Source of the DNA: Agrobacterium fabrum
Lineage (GTDB): Bacteria > Pseudomonadota > Alphaproteobacteria > Rhizobiales > Rhizobiaceae
DNA length: 10,558 bases
Assembly: GCA_003241215.1 (NCBI GenBank)
Contig: QFOL01000143.1
Span: 1 to 10,558 of the forward strand
Direction of reading: 5' to 3'
The position numbers were made by a program, and so were the translations under genes. Positions 7,068-10,558 of this stretch are shown here, one piece after another; the first letter of the stretch is position 1; each line of letters opens with the position of its first letter. The notes beneath the pieces were generated by a model. It ran no database searches. It worked only from the letters and a program-made list of their open reading frames with translations, and was not told the origin of the DNA.

Positions 7068-8338
7068 GTGTGACGAAAACCTCGAAACGCTGGCTTCTTC
7101 TTGCGGCGACGCTCTGCGGCCTCGGCTCCGAGCCGGGCAGGGCGTTTTCGCAGTCGCAAGACAATCTCATGCCCTATGCCATGCTGCGCTCCTTGCAATT
7201 CGTGCAGGATTCAGTCGCCATGGGAGACCATTCCGCCTCGGAAATGCAGCGGTTTCTGCTCCAGACGATCGATGAGCGGCTGAAGAGCGCGCCTTCGGCG
7301 ATCTTCAAGGATCCGCGCAATGTCGACGCGGCGCTTATCTATGCGATGAGCGGCGGCAATCCCGCCACGCTGGAACTGCTGGTCGCACGCGATGTCGATG
7401 GCAATTTCGACAGCCGTGTCGCCGATATCCTGCGCAAATATCTCTCCGGCAAGGGAACGCTGGTCGCCCAGAGCATTGCCGCCATGGTGCCCGAATATCG
7501 CGGCAAACGTATCGGCGCCTATCTGGCGCTGATCGGCGGCAATGTGACGATCCCCCGCGATCCGGTCGCCGCGCTTGGTTTTTACGATATTGCCCGGCTC
7601 GAAGCGCCCGGCACCATCGTCGAGGAGGCCGCCTTGCGCCGTTCGCTCGCCATCGCGGTCGAGGACGGCGATGCGGCGCGCGGCGTCGACTATGCGCAGC
7701 GTTATGCGCGGCGGTTCCTGCATTCGCCCTATGCCAGCCAGTTCGCGGACCTTCTGGTCTCGCTGGTGGTCAAGCGCGCCGATTCCATCAGCGAGGAGGC
7801 GATACAGGAAACCTTCGCCATGATGGATATGGAGAGGCAGAAGGAAGCCTATCTGCGCCTTTCCCGCCTGGCGGCGATCAGCGGCAGGGATTCGCTGGCG
7901 CGTATGGCGGCGCTGAAGGCGAAGGCGTTGTCTCCCGCCCTGCCGGGCGAGCCGGAAGTGCAGGCAAATCTCTATGAAAGCCTTTCCAACATCGGCACGC
8001 CCGATGTGGTGAGCGCAATCGAAACAATCGGGCAAATCCCCGAAGCGCAGCTTTCGGATCGGGACAGGGCCCTGCGGGAGGCGGCAAGGGCGATTGCGGA
8101 GCAGGTGGTTCGTCCTCCTTCCCCGCAGCCCGGTGCCGAAGCAGAGACGGCCACGAAGGACACGGGGCGGAATGCGCCCGAAAACGAGACGACCGCTGCC
8201 GATGCAAAAAGCATATGGCGGGTCGAAACCCAGAAGGTTGACGATGAGGGCGAGAACGTCCGGCAACTCGTGACGAGCGGCCGCAGCAAGCTCGATGAAA
8301 TCGACAGCCTGTTGAAGAAAGGCGAGGGGGCACCATGA
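7064..8338 (+). CDS. motC: Periplasmic motility protein MotC
   Basis: MotC is a periplasmic protein restricted to rhizobial-type flagella, where it acts with MotB in motor function. The 424-residue product starts with a signal peptide: Lys/Arg near residues 5-9, a hydrophobic run [12 protein letters not shown] at 10-21, and probable cleavage after PGRAFS near residue 30. The body is helical and repetitive ([60 protein letters not shown]), giving a TPR-like impression. The acidic C terminus ends in [14 protein letters not shown]. The GTG at 7064 forms a GTGA overlap with the motB stop; a second GTG at 7070 could serve instead. The position between motB and fliK and the length support the call. 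Confidence 0.92.
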   Translation: MSVTKTSKRWLLLAATLCGLGSEPGRAFSQSQDNLMPYAMLRSLQFVQDSVAMGDHSASEMQRFLLQTIDERLKSAPSAIFKDPRNVDAALIYAMSGGNPATLELLVARDVDGNFDSRVADILRKYLSGKGTLVAQSIAAMVPEYRGKRIGAYLALIGGNVTIPRDPVAALGFYDIARLEAPGTIVEEAALRRSLAIAVEDGDAARGVDYAQRYARRFLHSPYASQFADLLVSLVVKRADSISEEAIQETFAMMDMERQKEAYLRLSRLAAISGRDSLARMAALKAKALSPALPGEPEVQANLYESLSNIGTPDVVSAIETIGQIPEAQLSDRDRALREAARAIAEQVVRPPSPQPGAEAETATKDTGRNAPENETTAADAKSIWRVETQKVDDEGENVRQLVTSGRSKLDEIDSLLKKGEGAP

Positions 8339-9699
8339 TCGACGCAACCATCAACGCGATAGTGAGTGCACCGCCCTCCGATCCGCGCGCCGGCGGCGCC
8401 AGCGTCAAGGACGACGCCAGGGGCGGCAGTTTCGGCGATGCCCTTTCCACGGTCAGGGAGGAGCGCCCGCCGCAGGCGGCGCATTCGCGTCATCAGCAGC
8501 AGGACGCTGACTCGGCTGAAGAACAGCATGCACAGCCTGAAGGCGAGGCGGAAAAGATGGATGTCCCGGTCAAGCGACCCGCAACCTTTCTGAATGTAAT
8601 CGTTAACGAGCACGCCGGCGAAGGCCGTGCCCACGAGGCGATGGCCGAGTTCCAGAACGCCGTAAAAACCGTCCGCACGACACCCGAAAATGGCAAGCCC
8701 GGCAAGAAGCTCAAGGACGATGCCGACAGGGACGCTGAGAAGATGGTCGATACGGTCGATCCGAAGCTGGCGGAACTGCAGCTGGCGGCGGCCAATGCCG
8801 GCGAGTTGGCGACGGCCAAGACGCCGCTTGAGGAAATTGCGCAGGCGATTGCCGGCAAGGCAGACACCGTGAAATCAGACCGGGCCGAACCTGTCCGGGG
8901 CAAGGCCGAGCATCTGGTCAAGGACATGCCGACAGGGATCGCCCCTGCGGGTAACGAGGCGGGTTCGGCTTCGGAAAACGAGGGCGACGCCTCCGCATTC
9001 CGTTTCTCGTCCCCGCGCTCGGGCGCAGCCCGCGCGCTCGATATGAGCACGGTTCAGCGTGACGGTCGTGTCGAGTTCGACGCGCGGGAAAGCACCGGCA
9101 AGGCGGCCGATACCATCACGGTTCTCGATTCGCGGCGCTTCATCGGCCTGGCGCCTTCGACCAACGCTTCGGCCCTGACCGGCCTGATCGTCAACGATCC
9201 GGAATGGGTGAGCGCCATGCAGCCGGGTTCGTCGCTCTCCAATGCGGCGGCCCAGAGCAGCACCGGCAAGGTCGTGCATACGCTGAAGCTGCATATGACG
9301 CCGATCGAGCTCGGATCGGTGACGATGTCGCTGCGCCTTGCGGGTGACGAGCTTGCCGTTCACATGACGGTGGAGAGCGTGGCGGCCTATAAAAAGCTTC
9401 AGGAAGACAGCAAGGGCATCCTTGACGGCCTCAAGGCGCAGGGTCTGACGGTCGATAACATCACCATCAGCATCGCTTCTTCCGACAAGAGTGACCAAAC
9501 GGGCACACAAGGCAACAATCAGCAAAATCAGCAGGCGCAGCAGCAGGGCCAGCAGGCCGCCGCAGGGCGCAACCGTGACGAGTCCGGCGCACGGGACGGC
9601 CGGCAGGGCAATGGCGATAATTTGGGGGTGCAAAATGAAGGCATGGATGGCGCTCTTGGCTCTGCCCGCTCTTCTGCTGACAATGGCGTCTACCTCTGA
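8335..9699 (+). CDS. fliK: Hook-length control protein FliK (formerly MotD)
   Basis: FliK is secreted while the hook grows, measures its length and then acts on FlhB to switch export to filament proteins. It is 454 residues long. The C-terminal Flg_hook domain, about residues 310-385, holds the family motif LHMTPIELGSVTMSLRL (319-335) and VESVAAYKKLQEDSKGILDGLKAQGL, expected to contact FlhB. Residues 1-300 are hydrophilic, Ala/Glu/Lys-rich and low in complexity, as usual for the ruler part. After the domain comes a Gln/Asn-rich stretch at about 393-408 and a short tail. The ATG overlaps the motC stop (ATGA), with GAGGGG 5 bp upstream. In the older Sinorhizobium literature this position in the motB-motC operon is called motD. 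Its last 65 bp overlap the next gene. Confidence 0.93.
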   Translation: MIDATINAIVSAPPSDPRAGGASVKDDARGGSFGDALSTVREERPPQAAHSRHQQQDADSAEEQHAQPEGEAEKMDVPVKRPATFLNVIVNEHAGEGRAHEAMAEFQNAVKTVRTTPENGKPGKKLKDDADRDAEKMVDTVDPKLAELQLAAANAGELATAKTPLEEIAQAIAGKADTVKSDRAEPVRGKAEHLVKDMPTGIAPAGNEAGSASENEGDASAFRFSSPRSGAARALDMSTVQRDGRVEFDARESTGKAADTITVLDSRRFIGLAPSTNASALTGLIVNDPEWVSAMQPGSSLSNAAAQSSTGKVVHTLKLHMTPIELGSVTMSLRLAGDELAVHMTVESVAAYKKLQEDSKGILDGLKAQGLTVDNITISIASSDKSDQTGTQGNNQQNQQAQQQGQQAAAGRNRDESGARDGRQGNGDNLGVQNEGMDGALGSARSSADNGVYL

Positions 9700-10213
9700 G
9701 AAGGCGTCGGCTTCGGCAACGTCGGGCGTGTGTGAAAGGGAGATCCAGTCGGCCGCCCGCAAATATGGCGTGCCGGAGGGAATTCTCTATTCCGTCGGCC
9801 TGACTGAGACTGGTCGCAAGGGGCGGCTCGACCCGAATGCCATGAATATTGAGGGAAAACCGGTATTTGCCTCCTCCACCGAAGAAGCTTTGACCACTTT
9901 TGAGGCGGCGAAGCGCAACGGCGCCAAGCTGATCGACCTCGGATGCATGCAGATAAATCATTATTTCCATGGTGAAAATTTCGCATCCGCGCGGGAAATG
10001 TTCGATCCGCGCCGCAATGTCGAATATGCCGCCATGTTTCTGCGCAACCTTCACAACAGGCATGAAACCTGGACCATGGCGGTCGCCCGTTATCATGCCG
10101 GCCCGAACAATGACCCGGCCCAGAAGAAATATGTCTGCCGTGTCATCGCCAATCTCGTGGCGACGGGTTACGGAAAATGGACTCCCAACGCGAAAAGTTT
10201 CTGCGACGGTTGA
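9635..10213 (+). CDS. Periplasmic lytic transglycosylase-like protein of the flagellar cluster
   Basis: Probably cuts peptidoglycan glycan strands so that the flagellar rod can pass, comparable in role to SltF of Rhodobacter. The 192-residue product has a signal peptide (MKAWMALLALPALLLTMAST, cleavage near ASA at 25-27). An SLT-type fold follows: REIQSAARKYGVPEGILYSV, the likely catalytic glutamate E58 in LTETGR, LIDLGCMQINHYFH (99-112) matching the G-x-MQI motif, NVEYAAMFLRNLH, and AVARYHAGPNN matching the family's A-Y-N-G segment. Four cysteines (33, 104, 168, 190) could pair in the periplasm. The start at 9635 lies inside fliK in another frame, with GGGGGTG about 5 bp upstream; the open frame extends to 9491, but that extension does not look like a protein start. 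It is the last gene before the rem regulatory region. Confidence 0.88.
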   Translation: MKAWMALLALPALLLTMASTSEKASASATSGVCEREIQSAARKYGVPEGILYSVGLTETGRKGRLDPNAMNIEGKPVFASSTEEALTTFEAAKRNGAKLIDLGCMQINHYFHGENFASAREMFDPRRNVEYAAMFLRNLHNRHETWTMAVARYHAGPNNDPAQKKYVCRVIANLVATGYGKWTPNAKSFCDG

Positions 10214-10322
10214 CAACCTTTGATTGCTTTCGAGCGGCCTGGGACTCGCAATTTGAAATGTGGCGAGAGAAAGCCTGAAAAAAGGCAATTCAAGCGATTT
10301 TTCTTGATTTTCGAAATTTTTA

Positions 10323-10392
10323 CACAAAAATTTTGTGCCATATATGGTTAATAACCACTATATGTAGATCAAATCGGCACAAAATGGTTAAT
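10323..10392. promoter_or_regulatory. Cluster of palindromes and direct repeats upstream of rem
   Basis: CACAAAA (10323-10329) and TTTTGTG (10331-10337) form a palindrome around one base, and CACAAAA recurs at 10378-10384. TTTTGTGCC (10331-10339) and GGCACAAAA (10376-10384) are perfect 9-bp inverted repeats. CCATATATGG (10338-10347) is a perfect 10-bp palindrome, and GGTTAATAACC (10346-10356) is a palindrome around one base. ATGGTTAAT occurs at 10344-10352 and 10384-10392, exactly 40 bp apart. Such spaced symmetry suggests a multi-site operator. Confidence 0.55.
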
Positions 10393-10402
10393 CAATTATT
10401 AA
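10388..10402 (+). promoter_or_regulatory. CtrA-type half-site pair upstream of rem
   Basis: TTAATCAATTATTAA reads as TTAA-N7-TTAA, the CtrA spacing, but followed by T instead of the preferred C. The region is AT-rich, so chance occurrence is more likely than for the box upstream of flagellin. Confidence 0.3.
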
Positions 10403-10433
10403 TAACTATCGATGATTTCCTACAGTTGTCCCT

Positions 10434-10488
10434 GAATCCTCCGATTCGTACCAATGCCACATTGGAAAACACCACACTGATTCGGAGG
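10434..10488 (+). promoter_or_regulatory. rem leader with hairpins and an anti-Shine-Dalgarno sequence
   Basis: GAATC (10434-10438) and GATTC (10443-10447) frame the loop CTCC. CCAATG (10451-10456) and CATTGG (10460-10465) form a second perfect hairpin with a 3-nt loop. CCTCCGA (10438-10444) is the exact complement of TCGGAGG (10482-10488), which contains the rem ribosome binding site, so an alternative fold could hide it. This applies only if transcription starts upstream of about 10434, which is unknown. Confidence 0.4.
10484..10488 (+). promoter_or_regulatory. Ribosome binding site of rem
   Basis: GGAGG lies 7 bp before the ATG at 10496. This is a strong consensus site, unlike the weak ones of several genes in this window. 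Confidence 0.7.
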
Positions 10489-10495
10489 CGGACGA

Positions 10496-10558
10496 ATGAT
10501 CGTAGTGGTTGATGAGCGCGAGCTCGTTAAAGACGGCTATACATCTCTATTTGGGCGT
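10496..10558 (+). CDS. rem: Flagellar master regulator Rem/FtcR (first 21 codons, cut by window end)
   Basis: Rem of Sinorhizobium (FtcR in Brucella) is an OmpR-type response regulator that activates class III/IB flagellar genes. Only 21 residues are visible, MIVVVDERELVKDGYTSLFG and R. They match my recollection of the family start (MIVVVD-R--V--GY-S-FG-) very well, including the acidic residue at position 6 at the end of the first receiver strand. Position directly downstream of the motB-motC-fliK-transglycosylase block agrees with the rhizobial gene order. The DNA-binding domain lies outside the window. Confidence 0.85.
   Translation, partial: MIVVVDERELVKDGYTSLFGR

Larger units (their letters stand above)
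10214..10495. other. Intergenic control region upstream of rem
   Basis: 282 bp without a gene and clearly more AT-rich than the surroundings, especially 10280-10420. It contains weak short hairpins after the upstream stop (GCCT/AGGC at 10273-10286) that are not a convincing terminator, then the operator-like elements and rem leader structures listed separately. In Sinorhizobium the rem promoter is activated by VisN/VisR and repressed by MucR; which of the motifs here serve them cannot be read from sequence alone. Confidence 0.7.

Noticed and set aside
10273..10320. Rho-independent terminator after the transglycosylase gene
   Set aside because: The only stems there are 4 bp (GCCT/AGGC and CAAG/CTTG); the T-rich stretches belong to a generally AT-rich region.

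Overview
The window is a compact, entirely plus-strand block of flagellar genes from an alphaproteobacterium of the Rhizobiales, most likely Agrobacterium or Rhizobium. The evidence is the high GC content, MotC and the rhizobial type of MotB and FliK ('MotD'), a flagellin with the rhizobial N terminus, the first 21 codons of the master regulator Rem (FtcR in Brucella), and a rhizobial-type palindromic intergenic repeat. The placement comes from recognising families and gene order; no search was run.

Region 1 (1-3199), rotor and export: fliN (5' end possibly cut by the window), fliG, an intergenic terminator, flhB (TTG start) and a small conserved-looking gene of unknown function. fliG does not read through as given. 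After codon 158 the frame stops at 1022-1024, and FliG homology resumes in another frame at about 1024. About 61 bp (some 20 codons) that the family normally has appear to be missing. The same gene also carries an exact 18-bp tandem duplication.

Region 2 (3200-4801): a 309-bp intergenic stretch with a stem-loop and a perfect TTAA-N7-TTAAC CtrA-type box, then a 430-codon flagellin, probably flaD. It is longer than the usual rhizobial flagellins of about 300-320 residues.

Region 3 (4802-10213), motor and hook-length operon: after a 311-bp gap holding a stem-loop and a palindromic repeat come a FliH-like gene, motB, motC, fliK and a periplasmic lytic transglycosylase. These genes overlap by 4, 4, 4 and 65 bp, which implies one translationally coupled transcript. 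The products fit together: FliH-like acts on the export ATPase, MotB and MotC form the stator and its periplasmic partner, FliK measures the hook, and the transglycosylase opens peptidoglycan for the rod.

Region 4 (10214-10558): an AT-rich regulatory region with palindromes, repeats and a second TTAA-N7-TTAA box, then a leader able to form hairpins that include an anti-Shine-Dalgarno sequence, then the start of rem, cut by the window edge. I see no tRNA, rRNA, CRISPR array, insertion sequence or prophage. The least ordinary points are the fliG lesion, the two CtrA-type boxes and the structured rem control region.
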